A DNA stretch of 64,000 nt from Tumebacillus lacus (GCF_026410385.1 NZ_JAPMLT010000008.1:121564-185563), one strand, 5' to 3'; positions 43,812 through 55,156 are shown, counted from the stretch's first letter. Notes: generated by a model not told the origin, from the sequence alone. Translations and numbers: made by a program.

Positions 43812-45452
43812 CTACTCGATGGTTACGTGCTTCAGTTCGTACTCGCCACCGGTTACCAGGAAGTACAGGCCCTTGACGGACGGACGCTTCAGGTAAGCCA
43901 TGGTGCGGAAGTACATCGGAGCGACCGGCATGTCGTCCATGAGGATCTTCTCCGCGTCTACCAGCATTTGGGTACGCTTCTTCGGATCTGCTTCGATTTG
44001 TGCATCTTTGATCAGTTGATCGTATTTCGGGTTGTTGTAGCCAACTTCGTTGAAGTCGGAGGTCGACAGCCACAGGTCGAGGAAGGTCATCGGGTCGTTG
44101 TAGTCAGCGCCCCACAGCGACATTACCATGTCGAAGTCGCCATTCTTGGAACGGTCCAGACGGATCTTGTGCGGAACCGGCTCCGGAGTCATGTCGACGC
44201 CGAGGTTTTGCTTCAGCTGTGCTTGGATGAACTCGAGGGTCTTACGAGCGGTTTCGGTGTCGTCGCCGATCATCTTGTAGTTCGGCATTGCGGACAGGCC
44301 GAGCTCTTTCAGACCTTCAGCCAGCAGCTTCTTCGCTTCTTCGGAAGAGAACTTCGGCTGGGTGTCGCCAGCAGTTTTACGGAACTCGCCGTTGTTGCCG
44401 TCGTTGGTACCAACCGGTACGAAGCCGGTGGACGGAACGGAACCGTTGCCGAGAACGACGTCTACGAATGCTTGGCGGTCGATCGCCATCGAGAACGCTT
44501 TGCGGATCTTCGCGTTTTCGAATGCCGGTGCTTTGCCTTTGTTGAACTGGATGTAAGCGTTGGTCAGCTCCGGGTTCGGAGTGAAGTCCGGCTTATCTTT
44601 CCAAGCGACAACTTGGTCACGGGAGATGGTGGTCAGGTCAACTTGCTCGGTTTCGTACAGGTTGACTGCGGAGTTTTGGTCCTTCACGATGTTGAAGGTG
44701 ATGGTCTCCAGCTTGACGCTCTTCGCATCCCAGTACTTGTCGTTTTTCTTGAGGGTCAGAGATTGCTCATGATCCCACTTCTCGAGGATGTACGGGCCGT
44801 TGTACGCGAGTTTGTCAGCGTCAGCGCCGTATTTGCCCGGGAATTTCTCAACGAGGTCTTGACGCTCCGGGAAGAACAGCGGGAAAGCCATCAGTTGGGT
44901 GAAGAACGCAACCGGAGCTTTCAGCTTGACTTCGAGGGTCTTGTCGTCGAGAGCTTTTACGCCGACTTGGTCAGCGGTGCCCTTGTCGGAGTTGAACTCT
45001 TCAGCGCCAACGATCCATTGGTTGAACATGAACGCGTATTGGGACTTGGATTTCGGGTCGATGGTGCGCTTCCAGGAGAACTCGAAGTCTTTCGCGGTTA
45101 CCGGCTTGCCGTCGTTCCAGGTCACGCCGTCGCGGATGGTGAAGGTGTAGGTCTTGCCGTCTTCGGAGATCTTCGGCAGTTCTGCTGCCATTGCAGCTTC
45201 CGGCTTCGCGTCTTTGTTCAGACGGATCAGACCTTCTTGGGTTGCGCCCATGATGGTGAAGGAAGCGTTTGCAGTCGTGGTGGACGGGTCAAGCGCCGGC
45301 GGTTCAGCGGTGAAAGCGATTTTCAGTTCTTGCGGCTTGGAGCCGCCAGCATCGGTGGAGCCGCCTTCTTCTTTGGAGGAGCAGCCAGCCATTACAGTTG
45401 CTACCATTGCCATTGCGAGGCCGGTAGCCATCCATTTTTTGGAGGTCATCAT
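43812..45452 (-). CDS. Oligopeptide-binding lipoprotein (OppA/DppE type)
   Basis: 546 residues. A lipobox (TVMAGCSSK) is followed by an SBP family 5 fold: ALDPSTTTANASFTIMGATQ, EGLIRLNKD, TYTFTIRDGVTWNDGKPVTA, YTFLD-like C-terminal GADYNDPMTFLDLW. It binds peptides at the cell surface for an ABC importer not encoded here. Codon choice (AAG, GGT, ACC, CTG) is that of a highly expressed gene. Start 45452 has AAGGG 6 nt upstream. The nearby RRNPP peptide system needs an Opp-type importer, so this SBP may take part in re-uptake of the signal (inference). Confidence 0.92.
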   Translation of the reverse strand: MMTSKKWMATGLAMAMVATVMAGCSSKEEGGSTDAGGSKPQELKIAFTAEPPALDPSTTTANASFTIMGATQEGLIRLNKDAKPEAAMAAELPKISEDGKTYTFTIRDGVTWNDGKPVTAKDFEFSWKRTIDPKSKSQYAFMFNQWIVGAEEFNSDKGTADQVGVKALDDKTLEVKLKAPVAFFTQLMAFPLFFPERQDLVEKFPGKYGADADKLAYNGPYILEKWDHEQSLTLKKNDKYWDAKSVKLETITFNIVKDQNSAVNLYETEQVDLTTISRDQVVAWKDKPDFTPNPELTNAYIQFNKGKAPAFENAKIRKAFSMAIDRQAFVDVVLGNGSVPSTGFVPVGTNDGNNGEFRKTAGDTQPKFSSEEAKKLLAEGLKELGLSAMPNYKMIGDDTETARKTLEFIQAQLKQNLGVDMTPEPVPHKIRLDRSKNGDFDMVMSLWGADYNDPMTFLDLWLSTSDFNEVGYNNPKYDQLIKDAQIEADPKKRTQMLVDAEKILMDDMPVAPMYFRTMAYLKRPSVKGLYFLVTGGEYELKHVTIE

Positions 45453-45846
45453 ATTCATCCCTTCTGATCTGAAAATAATTAGTTGTTTCAGACTTCTTGA
45501 AACAAAATAGAATTTCCATCCCCCTGACCCCACCCCTTTATGCCTTGCATCCGGGTACCAGGGAATCTTTCCATCGTTCTGAATGTTTCAGGCGACGTGA
45601 AAGACGTGGACAGTTTGCTATTAGTAATATAACGCCTTTGTAATCATTTGGAAAGTTTTTGTTTTCTTCCAAAGATTCTGTAAAAATCGAGACAGGCGGA
45701 CAGCGGTCATGGGGTATGCCGTCATCCTTACGTACCCTAGTGTAATGATTCTGTAACAATTTTTCAATACCTAAAAGTTTGGAAATGATGAACAATTGCG
45801 TAAAACAGAAAAAACGGGGTGCTTTTCAGCACCCCACAGCCGCTGT
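45453..45846. other. Gene-free stretch between the propeptide gene and oppA
   Basis: 394 bp. It holds the terminator of the propeptide gene (45809-45835) and, to its left, AT-rich DNA that must carry the oppA promoter; several TATA-like hexamers occur but no pair stands out. No ORF with a ribosome site was found. Confidence 0.5.
45809..45835 (-). terminator. Terminator of the regulator-propeptide operon
   Basis: GGGGTGC TGAAAA GCACCCC followed by GTTTTTTCT on the minus strand. Confidence 0.85.
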
Positions 45847-45957
45847 TTAGAGCGGGTCCGGCCAGAATACGTCGGTACCGCTTGCCGCCATCGACATGTC
45901 AAAGGACACAGCGACCGCCAGCGCGATCACACTGAGGACAAGACCCCATTTTTTCAT
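45847..45957 (-). CDS. Signal propeptide of an RRNPP quorum-sensing pair
   Basis: 36 residues: MKKWGLVLSVIALAVAVSF is a Sec signal (basic start, hydrophobic core), followed by DMSMAASGTDVFWPDPL, a short exported tail. The ATG overlaps the stop of the HTH-TPR regulator gene (ATGA), exactly the arrangement of NprR/NprX, PlcR/PapR and Rap/Phr pairs, where the exported peptide is trimmed, re-imported by Opp and bound by the TPR domain. The active peptide is probably within the last 5-10 residues, for example in TDVFWPDPL (inference). A strong terminator follows. Confidence 0.8.
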   Translation of the reverse strand: MKKWGLVLSVIALAVAVSFDMSMAASGTDVFWPDPL

Positions 45958-47243
45958 AGCACAATCCCCCTTTTCTCCAAGATCTGTCGGCTGTACGTGC
46001 GGATGTCATCCATGATGCCGAGCGCGCGGGTGATGTCATCCTCCTCCACGTACAGCCGAGACAACTCATACATCGTGTCGTCCCACTCGCTGATCTCCTC
46101 CAGCCGCTTAAAACCGTCCGCCGCCATCCGCAGACGGCGGATCGCCTCTTCGCGCTGCCCCCGCTTTTTCGCGGTCTGCCCGTAGATGCGGTTGACCCAT
46201 GCTTGGTGCAGGTGCAGTTCTGGTAACAGCGAGCGCGCCTGACGGCACGCTTCCTCGGTTTCATCCAGCCGATCCATGCGAAGATACAGCCGGGCCAACT
46301 CCACGAAGGCGATGCCTTCCTCTTCGCGGTTGCCGAGGTGTTGCAATTGCGTGATGGCCGCCTTGATCATGTCTTCCGCTTCCACTTCGCGGCCGGTCTG
46401 GCCGTAAAGCACGGCGCAGGTGACTTTGTTTTTGATCGTCATCAGCAGGTTTTCGAGCCCTTCGAAAATCGAACCGGCCCGCTCCGAATACTCGGCCGCC
46501 TTCTCCAGATCCCTGATCATCTTGTACGACATGCCAAGTCCCATGTAGACATGCCCCATCTCATAAAGGCTCTCAGCGCCTTCATAGAGCGAAGCGGCCC
46601 GGCCGTAGTATTCGAGCGCTTCGAACACTTGCCCCATCCGCGAATACGTCAAGCCGAGATTGTACAGGACGCTCGCCTTCAGGTAGACGTCCTGCTCTTC
46701 CATCTTTTCCGCCTCTTCGATCGCCTTTTGCCACTGATAGACAGCGAGCTGGTATCGCTTGCGGCGAAACTCGATCAGACCGATGTTTTTCAGAACGAGC
46801 GAGAGCAACTGGTGATCCTGACGCAGGATCGCCAACTCCTGTACTTGCGAGAACAGTTTCTCCGACTCTTCGAGTTGGCCCGTATGCAGCGAGCATTCCG
46901 CGAGGTCGAACAGGATGTCCATCGTCGAGATCTGCGCCCGCGGTGTCTCCAGCAGGTCGCGCAGCAGCGGGATCGCCGACGCGTACTCTTTGGCAGCGAC
47001 CATCGCACGCGCCATTTTGTACGAAGAGACATACTCGAGATTGAGATCGACATCCACGAGCAACTTCTCCAATGGAACACTCAAACGTTCCGCAATTGCG
47101 AAAAGCATTTTGTACGAAGGCCTCGCTCGATCCGATTCGATCTGCGAGATCATGCTGGGGGTGCAGAGACCGTTGGCCAGGTCGATCTGCGTCAGCCCCT
47201 TTTTCAGACGAAGTTCCCGGATGCGTTGTCCAAGAGAAAACAT
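45954..47243 (-). CDS. RRNPP-family HTH-TPR regulator (NprR-like)
   Basis: 429 residues. An XRE-type HTH (IRELRLKKGLTQIDLANGLCTPSMISQIE, ~7-60) is followed by about nine TPR-like helical pairs (YASAIPLLRDLLETPRAQIS, LYNLGLTYSRMGQVFEALEYYG, YMGLGMSYKMIRDLEKAAEY, EGIAFVELARLYLRMDRLDE). The domain order and size match PlcR/NprR-type peptide-responsive regulators. Its stop overlaps the propeptide ATG. A promoter TAGACT, 17 nt, TATAAT lies upstream. Targets are unknown; neighbouring oppA is one candidate. Confidence 0.88.
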   Translation of the reverse strand: MFSLGQRIRELRLKKGLTQIDLANGLCTPSMISQIESDRARPSYKMLFAIAERLSVPLEKLLVDVDLNLEYVSSYKMARAMVAAKEYASAIPLLRDLLETPRAQISTMDILFDLAECSLHTGQLEESEKLFSQVQELAILRQDHQLLSLVLKNIGLIEFRRKRYQLAVYQWQKAIEEAEKMEEQDVYLKASVLYNLGLTYSRMGQVFEALEYYGRAASLYEGAESLYEMGHVYMGLGMSYKMIRDLEKAAEYSERAGSIFEGLENLLMTIKNKVTCAVLYGQTGREVEAEDMIKAAITQLQHLGNREEEGIAFVELARLYLRMDRLDETEEACRQARSLLPELHLHQAWVNRIYGQTAKKRGQREEAIRRLRMAADGFKRLEEISEWDDTMYELSRLYVEEDDITRALGIMDDIRTYSRQILEKRGIVL

Positions 47244-47284
47244 TTGGCGTAACACCTACCTCCAATAGTACTAGGATCACGCAA

Positions 47285-47313
47285 ATTATACAATAGGAGA
47301 ATTAATAAGTCTA
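47285..47313 (-). promoter_or_regulatory. Promoter of the HTH-TPR regulator gene
   Basis: TAGACT (47308-47313), 17-nt spacer, TATAAT (47285-47290), minus strand; it lies 42 nt ahead of the ATG. Confidence 0.6.
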
Positions 47314-47752
47314 TAACGTGTTTACCCAAATTATATTATTAAAACCGAAACGTCGTTCTACACAACATTTTTTAAGGGCATTTCATATGGGCATTGGATC
47401 AGAATCGTCTGATAATGAAGCTGATGTTCTACAATCGTATAAAGAAATTCTAACAGATCAGCAACCTCCTTACGAAAATGCGAACAGATCATAACTAAGC
47501 AGAATGATCACTTATTGTATATCTTCCTTAATAAGTAGGTCATTCTATTGAAATGCTGTCCAAAAAAAAGACGCCCCAGGCAAGTAGCCTCGGGCGTTTG
47601 CAAAAGATGGCCGTGCTGCCCGCTGACAGCAGGCCTTTGCAACAGGAAAGTAGTGGTGTGATTCCGTCTTCTTTATCGTACGACAGAGCTTTCGACAAGT
47701 CAATCATTTATCAGAAAATTTTTGTTTATTACGTGAAGATTTCACGAAGATG
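47314..47752. other. Gene-free stretch between the regulator and tex
   Basis: 439 bp. 47314-47560 is AT-rich with no ORF. 47562-47598 is a minus-strand terminator. 47600-47750, between tex and that terminator, is GC-rich and self-complementary in part (GCTGCCCGCTGACAGCAGG), and could be the tex 3' UTR or an unknown small RNA. Confidence 0.5.
47562..47598 (-). terminator. Terminator downstream of tex
   Basis: AACGCCCGAGGC and GCCTGGGGCGTC pair on the minus strand, followed by eight T. It lies 155 nt beyond the tex stop, unusually far. Confidence 0.8.
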
Positions 47753-49930
<2,178 letters not shown>

Positions 49931-50036
49931 CCCATTCCCACCTTCAAAAAAGATTCCTCCACAAGAGTGTGGCCGCAACCAACTACGCATACTACGGGTA
50001 TTAGACTGGCTCTTGAAAGCGAGGGTCGTCCCGACA

Positions 50037-50501
50037 ATGTCCTACATTCTGTTATTCTTTCTCTCTTGGGCGGTCTTCTACCTCTTCATCGACTTTGAAC
50101 GGATGCCTGAGTTGTATCCCAGCGGCCTGTTGTCGAGCACGCTCGGCATCTGGACCGACCTGATCATGATCCGCTTCAAGCTCTGGGACTATAACGGCGC
50201 TCCGCTAGACGCTCTGTCCATTCCGCTGGTGCTCGATTTTTCGATCTATCCGGTCGTCGCCATGCTCTATGTGCAGTATTTCCCGCACCGAAAGCCCATT
50301 CTCCGCAAAACGGTCTATATCCTGTTCTGGGTCTTGCCCGCGATCTTTCTGGAGTGGATCTATCTGATGCGCGGTGAGATGCAACACCACAAATGGTGGT
50401 CGCTCTGGCTGTCTTTTATCTCGGACTGGATCATCTACGCGATCCTCATCGGCGCCTACATGATCGTGCGAAACCACTTGAAACAGAATCAGGCGAGGTG
50501 A
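50037..50501 (+). CDS. CBO0543-family membrane protein, copy 1
   Basis: 154 residues, about five TM helices (SYILLFFLSWAVFYLFI; YPVVAMLYVQYFP; YILFWVLPAIFLEWIY; ISDWIIYAILIGAYMIV). The WxYNG...P...DFSIYPVVAMLYVQYFP pattern is typical of CBO0543-type proteins of spore formers; function unknown. The next gene is a paralogue 6 nt away, so they form a two-gene operon. Confidence 0.75.
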   Translation: MSYILLFFLSWAVFYLFIDFERMPELYPSGLLSSTLGIWTDLIMIRFKLWDYNGAPLDALSIPLVLDFSIYPVVAMLYVQYFPHRKPILRKTVYILFWVLPAIFLEWIYLMRGEMQHHKWWSLWLSFISDWIIYAILIGAYMIVRNHLKQNQAR

Positions 50502-50507
50502 CCTACT

Positions 50508-50966
50508 ATGCACATCTGGCTGCTCACAGCGACAGGCGTGCTCAGCTTTTTGTTGCTCGCTGACAAATCACGGTTTCGGGAGTTGTACCCCGGCCTTCTT
50601 TTTATGGTCTATTTTCGATTTACCGGGCAGTACATCTTTGTCGAGATCCTGCACGTATGGACCTATAAAAAATTGTCGACGCCCTTCTCCCAGATCATGA
50701 ACATTCCGGTCTTCGTCGATCTGTTTTTCTATCCGGCGATGGGGTATCTCTATATCCAATATTATCCGAAGACAAGGCCAGCCCGCCTGTTCTATGCGAT
50801 CACCTGGGCGACGGCGTTCACGATCAATGAACAGATCGCCGTCCGAGGCGGTATCATCGAACAACAGGCGGGCTGGCACCCGTTTCTCTCGTTTCTCTTT
50901 TTCATGCTGATGTTGATCTTGCTGATCGTCCAACACAGATTTTACAGCCGGCGCCGCCAAACGTAG
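50508..50966 (+). CDS. CBO0543-family membrane protein, copy 2
   Basis: 152 residues. Same fold as copy 1 (FVDLFFYPAMGYLYIQYYPK, YAITWATAFTINEQIAVRGG). RBS GGCGAGGTGA. Its last 25 nt overlap the 3' end of the convergent PAP2 gene; no terminator is visible between them. Confidence 0.75.
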   Translation: MHIWLLTATGVLSFLLLADKSRFRELYPGLLFMVYFRFTGQYIFVEILHVWTYKKLSTPFSQIMNIPVFVDLFFYPAMGYLYIQYYPKTRPARLFYAITWATAFTINEQIAVRGGIIEQQAGWHPFLSFLFFMLMLILLIVQHRFYSRRRQT

Positions 50967-51586
50967 CGGTTGTAGGCGATCGTCAGCGCGACCAAGCAAC
51001 TCCCGGCCAAAAATCCGCCGATCACATCGCTTGGATAATGCACGCCGAGATATACCCGCGAAAAGCCGATGCACACGATCATCACCGCACTGAACAACAG
51101 CCACAGACTGCGCTCCACGAGGCCGGCAAACTGCCGCCGCAGCAGATACGCGAGCAGCCCGTAAAGGGCGAACGCGCCCATCGAGTGTCCGCTCGGGAAC
51201 GAAAACCCGCCCGCCTCGATCAGCCCAAGCTCCGGCCGCGGACGTTGGAACCAGTGCTTCAGCAACAGATTGAACAGCCCCGCACCGGCGACTGCACTCA
51301 TAAACAACAACGCCTCACGCCGGTTGTTCAAGCGTCTGCGTATCCAAAACATCGCCAGCAGCACAATCACCGCCGCAGCCTCCGTCGAGCCGACGAACGT
51401 GAAAAATTTCATCACCGCCGTCAGCCAATCGGCGTGCCAAACCCGCACCCCGTGCAACACCGTATGATCGAACAGATGCATCGCCGGCGTGCCCAGCAAC
51501 AGCGCGACCGCTGCCAGCCCGAGGGCCGACAGTCCGGCGAGCCACAGCGGGTCGAGGATCGCAAGGCGGGTATCTGACTTGTCCAC
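50942..51586 (-). CDS. PAP2-family membrane phosphatase
   Basis: 214 residues from GTG 51586 (GAGGTG 7 nt upstream). Six TM helices and the three PAP2 motifs: [36 protein letters not shown]. Such enzymes dephosphorylate undecaprenyl diphosphate or phosphatidic acid/PG phosphate; substrate not predictable here. Confidence 0.9.
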   Translation of the reverse strand: MDKSDTRLAILDPLWLAGLSALGLAAVALLLGTPAMHLFDHTVLHGVRVWHADWLTAVMKFFTFVGSTEAAAVIVLLAMFWIRRRLNNRREALLFMSAVAGAGLFNLLLKHWFQRPRPELGLIEAGGFSFPSGHSMGAFALYGLLAYLLRRQFAGLVERSLWLLFSAVMIVCIGFSRVYLGVHYPSDVIGGFLAGSCLVALTIAYNRYVWRRRL

Positions 51587-51646
51587 TTCCGAACACCTCT
51601 TTCCTATGTCTCCTTGATTTCTACATTCTATGGCAAATAGACGTAA

Positions 51647-51680
51647 CAAAAAACCCTCCGGTTACAACGGGAGGGTTTTT
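51647..51680. terminator. Terminator of the PfkB kinase gene
   Basis: AAAAAACCCTCC and GGGAGGGTTTTT; works for the minus-strand gene ending at 51687. Confidence 0.85.
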
Positions 51681-51686
51681 GTCACG

Positions 51687-52691
51687 CTATGTTCGTTTTC
51701 TGCGCCGGTTGGCATACATGAACTGGAAGACTTCTTCTTTTGTGGGCAACGCCGGGATCGCGCCCATCCGCGAGACGGTGATCGCCCCGACCGCGTTGGC
51801 ATAGCGGGCCATCTCCTCGATCTCTTCGGGGATCGACAGCGAGTAGTCAATCGAGCGGCCTTGCACCCGGTCGGAGAGCTGCCGTAAAAAACCGGCGACA
51901 AACGCGTCACCCGCGCCTGTCGCGTCCTTCACCTCGACGCGCCACGTCGGGATCATGCCGCGCAGACCTGCCGCCGACGTGTAATAGACCCCTTTTTCCG
52001 CCAAGGTGACAAAGACGATCTTTGGCCCGAGCGCCAGCAGTTCGGCCGCGCCTGTTTCCACGTCGGTTGTGCCGGTCATAAACTCCATCTCCCACTCGCT
52101 GACTTTCAGCACGTCGGTCAGCCCCGCCGTCTCCAGGATCTTGCGGCGGCCTTCCTCTTCCCGGCCTCGCCAGATCCCCAGCCGGAAATTCACGTCAAAC
52201 GACGTGATCACCCCGTGCTCGCGGGCGATCTGCAGCGCCCGCACTGTCGCCGCATGCGCTTGCGGCAACAATTGCGTGACAGAACCGACGTGGACGATGC
52301 GCGCCTGTTGGATCCAGTCCGCGTCGATGTCCGCCTCCTCCAGCAACATGTCGGCCGACGGATCGCGGTAAAATTGAAACTCGCGCTCCCCCGCCTCATC
52401 CACCGCGATAAAGGCGAGGCCCGTTTTTGCCTCCTCCGTCCGCACGCAGCCTCCCGTCGCCACGCCGGACTCGTCCAGCACCCCGATCAAAAAGTCGCCA
52501 AACGCATCGGCGCCAAATTTGCCAAGAAACGCCGAGCGGCCTCCGAGCTTGGCCACCCCGACCGCCACGTTGGCCGGAGCCCCGCCGGGGGCTTTGACAA
52601 ATCCGGCCACTTCTTTCAATCCCACACCGGTTTGATTCGGCACAAAATCGATGATCATCTCGCCAATCGACAGCACGTCGTACATCGCCAT
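51687..52691 (-). CDS. PfkB-family sugar kinase (fructokinase-like)
   Basis: 334 residues. SIGEMIIDFVP, the PfkB motif APGGAPANVAVGVAKLGG, and the C-terminal DATGAGDAFVAGFL with the catalytic Asp. Closest in feel to fructokinases (ScrK type), but substrate is not fixed by these motifs. No sugar transporter is adjacent. Confidence 0.88.
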   Translation of the reverse strand: MAMYDVLSIGEMIIDFVPNQTGVGLKEVAGFVKAPGGAPANVAVGVAKLGGRSAFLGKFGADAFGDFLIGVLDESGVATGGCVRTEEAKTGLAFIAVDEAGEREFQFYRDPSADMLLEEADIDADWIQQARIVHVGSVTQLLPQAHAATVRALQIAREHGVITSFDVNFRLGIWRGREEEGRRKILETAGLTDVLKVSEWEMEFMTGTTDVETGAAELLALGPKIVFVTLAEKGVYYTSAAGLRGMIPTWRVEVKDATGAGDAFVAGFLRQLSDRVQGRSIDYSLSIPEEIEEMARYANAVGAITVSRMGAIPALPTKEEVFQFMYANRRRKRT

Positions 52692-52704
52692 AAAGGGTCC
52701 TCCT

Positions 52705-53076
52705 TTACCAGTTGTACGCCCCTTTCATGCCCAGCCACGCAAAGACCAGTCCGATCAGAGCGGAGCCAAACACATAAAACAGCGCATATCCGTATTTTTT
52801 CTGCTCGATCAACGTCACCGCTTCCACGCCGAATGTGGAAAACGTCGTGAACGCGCCGAGCCATCCCGTGCCAAGGAGCAACCAAGTCTCATAGCCGATG
52901 CGCTGGCTGTGCATCAGCCCGTACAAGATCCCGAGCGCAAACGAACCGCTCACATTAATCAGCCACGTCGCCAGCGGAAACGAACTCCGCCACCGCCTTT
53001 GCACCAGCCGTGACAGCGCAGAGCGCAGAGCGGCTCCCAATGCGCCGAACAGCATCACCCCCGCGAGGAGCATCAT
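52705..53076 (-). CDS. crcB: Fluoride channel subunit CrcB/Fluc, second copy
   Basis: 123 residues, four TM helices. Family motifs: GALGAALRSALS, PLATWLINVSGSFALGILYG, GWLGAFTTFSTFGVEAV. ATG overlaps the stop of the first crcB (ATGA). Two adjacent crcB genes usually make a heterodimeric fluoride channel. No fluoride riboswitch could be recognised upstream. Confidence 0.92.
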   Translation of the reverse strand: MMLLAGVMLFGALGAALRSALSRLVQRRWRSSFPLATWLINVSGSFALGILYGLMHSQRIGYETWLLLGTGWLGAFTTFSTFGVEAVTLIEQKKYGYALFYVFGSALIGLVFAWLGMKGAYNW

Positions 53077-53438
53077 GCCTCGCCACCCCTTCTCGCCGTC
53101 CGCATCCCAAGCCAGGCCGCGAGCAGGCCGAACAAGATCGAAGCCAGCAGATAGGCACTCGCCGTCGCCAGAAGCCCGGCCGACATCATCAGCCCGGCTT
53201 GCATCGCATAGGTGGAAAACGTCGTCAGCCCGCCGAAAAACCCGGTGCCAAGTCCGATGCGCACCGTCTCCGGCCAACGTTGCTTGATCTTTTCATGGTT
53301 CAACAGCCAGCCGAGCCCGAAACAGCCGATCACGTTGATCACAAACGTCGGCAACGGCTCCACCGGTGCGAGCGCCGCGCCGACTCCGTAGCGCAGACCG
53401 GCTCCCACCGCACCGCCGATCATCACCGCGATGTACAA
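53073..53438 (-). CDS. crcB: Fluoride channel subunit CrcB/Fluc, first copy
   Basis: About 121 residues from TTG 53438 (GGGAG 7 nt upstream; TTG 53444 is equally in frame). GGAVGAGLRYGVGA, TFVINVIGCFGLGWL, GFFGGLTTFSTYAMQAG. Probable partner of the second copy. A TATAAT (minus strand, about 53480) lies close upstream, leaving almost no leader. Confidence 0.9.
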   Translation of the reverse strand: MYIAVMIGGAVGAGLRYGVGAALAPVEPLPTFVINVIGCFGLGWLLNHEKIKQRWPETVRIGLGTGFFGGLTTFSTYAMQAGLMMSAGLLATASAYLLASILFGLLAAWLGMRTARRGGEA

Positions 53439-53490
53439 CTTCAAGCTCCCGTCACCGCCCTTTGGGTGTTCATTCCCTCCATTATACACC

Positions 53491-53530
53491 AAAAAAAGCC
53501 CTGCCCGCGCTCAGCGCAGACAGGGCCTTT
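53491..53530 (-). terminator. Terminator after the BsuPI-like gene
   Basis: AGGCCCTG and CAGGGCTTTTTTT pair on the minus strand around a GC inner hairpin. Confidence 0.8.
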
Positions 53531-53554
53531 CCGACTTCCCTTCCCGGCAACCGG

Positions 53555-53914
53555 TCAGGCGAACGTAACCGACGCCTCCGCCGTTTCCTCCGTGCCGAGA
53601 ATCCATGCCCGCAACCGGTACCGTCCAGTCGGCACGCGCCTTCCCCGGCTGTCCTTCCCGCTCCACTCCGCCGTAAAGACGCGAGAGTCGTCAGGTCGGA
53701 TGACCAACGTCGTGAACACCTGCGCGAAAAAGAGCCCGTCGCTCCATTGCCAGATCTTCTCGCCGTCCCGCTCTGCCTGAATATCAAAGCGCTGCGTGGT
53801 GGCAAACCGCACCTCCAAAGGCGCGCCGCCTTCGTTTTTCCACACCAGATGGATACGCACCGTCTCATCCGGACGATACACGCTTTTGTCTGTGTTCAGG
53901 ACGAGCATGGCCAC
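53555..53914 (-). CDS. BsuPI-like intracellular proteinase inhibitor domain protein
   Basis: 119 residues, Ig-like beta fold without signal peptide. VYRPDETVRIHLVWKNEGG, FATTQRFDIQAERDGEKIWQWSDG and GRYRLRAWILGTEE match the BsuPI (IPI) inhibitor family, which in Bacillus inhibits the major intracellular serine protease. Terminator follows. Confidence 0.82.
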   Translation of the reverse strand: MAMLVLNTDKSVYRPDETVRIHLVWKNEGGAPLEVRFATTQRFDIQAERDGEKIWQWSDGLFFAQVFTTLVIRPDDSRVFTAEWSGKDSRGRRVPTGRYRLRAWILGTEETAEASVTFA

Positions 53915-53947
53915 CGTTCCCCCTTTACCGTGAAAAAGTGTGTAGTC

Positions 53948-55156
53948 TCATTCTACGCGGGAGGGAACCTTCACAGAACGGCGCAATCGAGTGACAAAAT
54001 ATACGGCAAACAACGCCATAAACGGCATCAACGGCACCGAATAGCGGCCGTGCGCCAGATAGATCATATGCAGGAACGTCATATAGAACAGCAACGCCAT
54101 GATCGCGACCGCACCGCGATTTTTTCTTGCAAACCACATCCCGGCAAATCCGCCGACGACGAGGGTCAGATGCATCGCATAGACGACCGCCTTCGGGATC
54201 TTGACGATCGGCAGCCAGTAGAACAGGTCGCCCCAGAACATGCTGAACTTACCGATCGTATACCAGGACAGATACGTGGAGAACGACTCGGAAAATCCTT
54301 TCTTGATCCGCTCTTTCGCCCACTTGTTGTCAAATTCGTCGTTCACCCACAGGTTGTTCGTCTCATGCCACGTCCGCTGTTCCTCCAGCGACGGCAGACC
54401 GTACGGGAACGTGCCGAGCAGGAGCGGATTGCCGCCCGACTTGGTCAGCGGGATGAACTGGCCGTCGGAGATGTTGTAGTTGCGCACCCACCACGGGAGC
54501 AGAGCGAGCACCAGCACCACCGCGACGATCAGCCCGCATTTGACGAGCTTTTGCCACGGGATCTCGCGCCAGTACAAGAGCAGCAGGAACAAGATCCCCG
54601 GCCACAGCGCAATCGTCGGCCGCACATATACGCACATCGCCCACGCAAGGCCAAACCACAGCGCCGTTTTGGCGTCTGGCTCCTCCATCGCTTTCAACGC
54701 AGCCAGCACCAAGATCATCAGTGCCAGCACAAACATCGACTCGGTCAAAATCAGATTGGACGCCAGCCACAGCGGCGGATAAAACGCCATCAGCCCGGTC
54801 GCCCACAGCGCCACTTTCTCCGAAAACAGCCGCTTGCCGATCACGAACAGCAGATACAGCCCCGCCGTCACCATCACCGCCTGCACGATGCGCAGCGTCT
54901 GCTCCAAAGCAAACCCAGGCCCCATGATCTTCATCAGGACGGCGATCAGGGCCGGCAGCGCGGGTGTGATAAACACCGTCGGCCGCTCCGGGTCGTTATA
55001 CGTGAACATCCCGGTCTCCAGCCAGATCTGAGCGGTGATCTGGTAGGAGCGGTCGTCCGAGTTCAGATCATACATCGCGCCGCTGGTCAGCACCAGAACG
55101 ACCTTTAAAACCAAAGAGAGCAACAGGATGCTCCACAGCCATCGTTTCGTTGTCAT
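53948..55156 (-). CDS. Glycosyltransferase family 39-like membrane protein
   Basis: 402 residues, about ten TM helices. The first outside loop carries the acidic LNSDDRSYQITAQIW (metal-binding Asp pair of GT-C enzymes), followed by PALPALIAVLMKI and YPPLWLASNLILTESMF. Typical of ArnT/PMT-like transferases that use polyprenyl-phosphate sugars to modify wall polymers or proteins. Acceptor unknown. ATG 55156 with GAGGTGG upstream. Confidence 0.85.
   Translation of the reverse strand: MTTKRWLWSILLLSLVLKVVLVLTSGAMYDLNSDDRSYQITAQIWLETGMFTYNDPERPTVFITPALPALIAVLMKIMGPGFALEQTLRIVQAVMVTAGLYLLFVIGKRLFSEKVALWATGLMAFYPPLWLASNLILTESMFVLALMILVLAALKAMEEPDAKTALWFGLAWAMCVYVRPTIALWPGILFLLLLYWREIPWQKLVKCGLIVAVVLVLALLPWWVRNYNISDGQFIPLTKSGGNPLLLGTFPYGLPSLEEQRTWHETNNLWVNDEFDNKWAKERIKKGFSESFSTYLSWYTIGKFSMFWGDLFYWLPIVKIPKAVVYAMHLTLVVGGFAGMWFARKNRGAVAIMALLFYMTFLHMIYLAHGRYSVPLMPFMALFAVYFVTRLRRSVKVPSRVE

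Noticed and set aside
45538..45795. 85-codon minus-strand ORF upstream of oppA
   Set aside because: No ribosome site, mixed composition, and it overlaps the terminator-promoter region; more likely untranslated.
53438..53500. Fluoride riboswitch before the crcB pair
   Set aside because: Only about 40 nt separate the TATAAT from the first codon, and the conserved crcB-motif bases could not be found.
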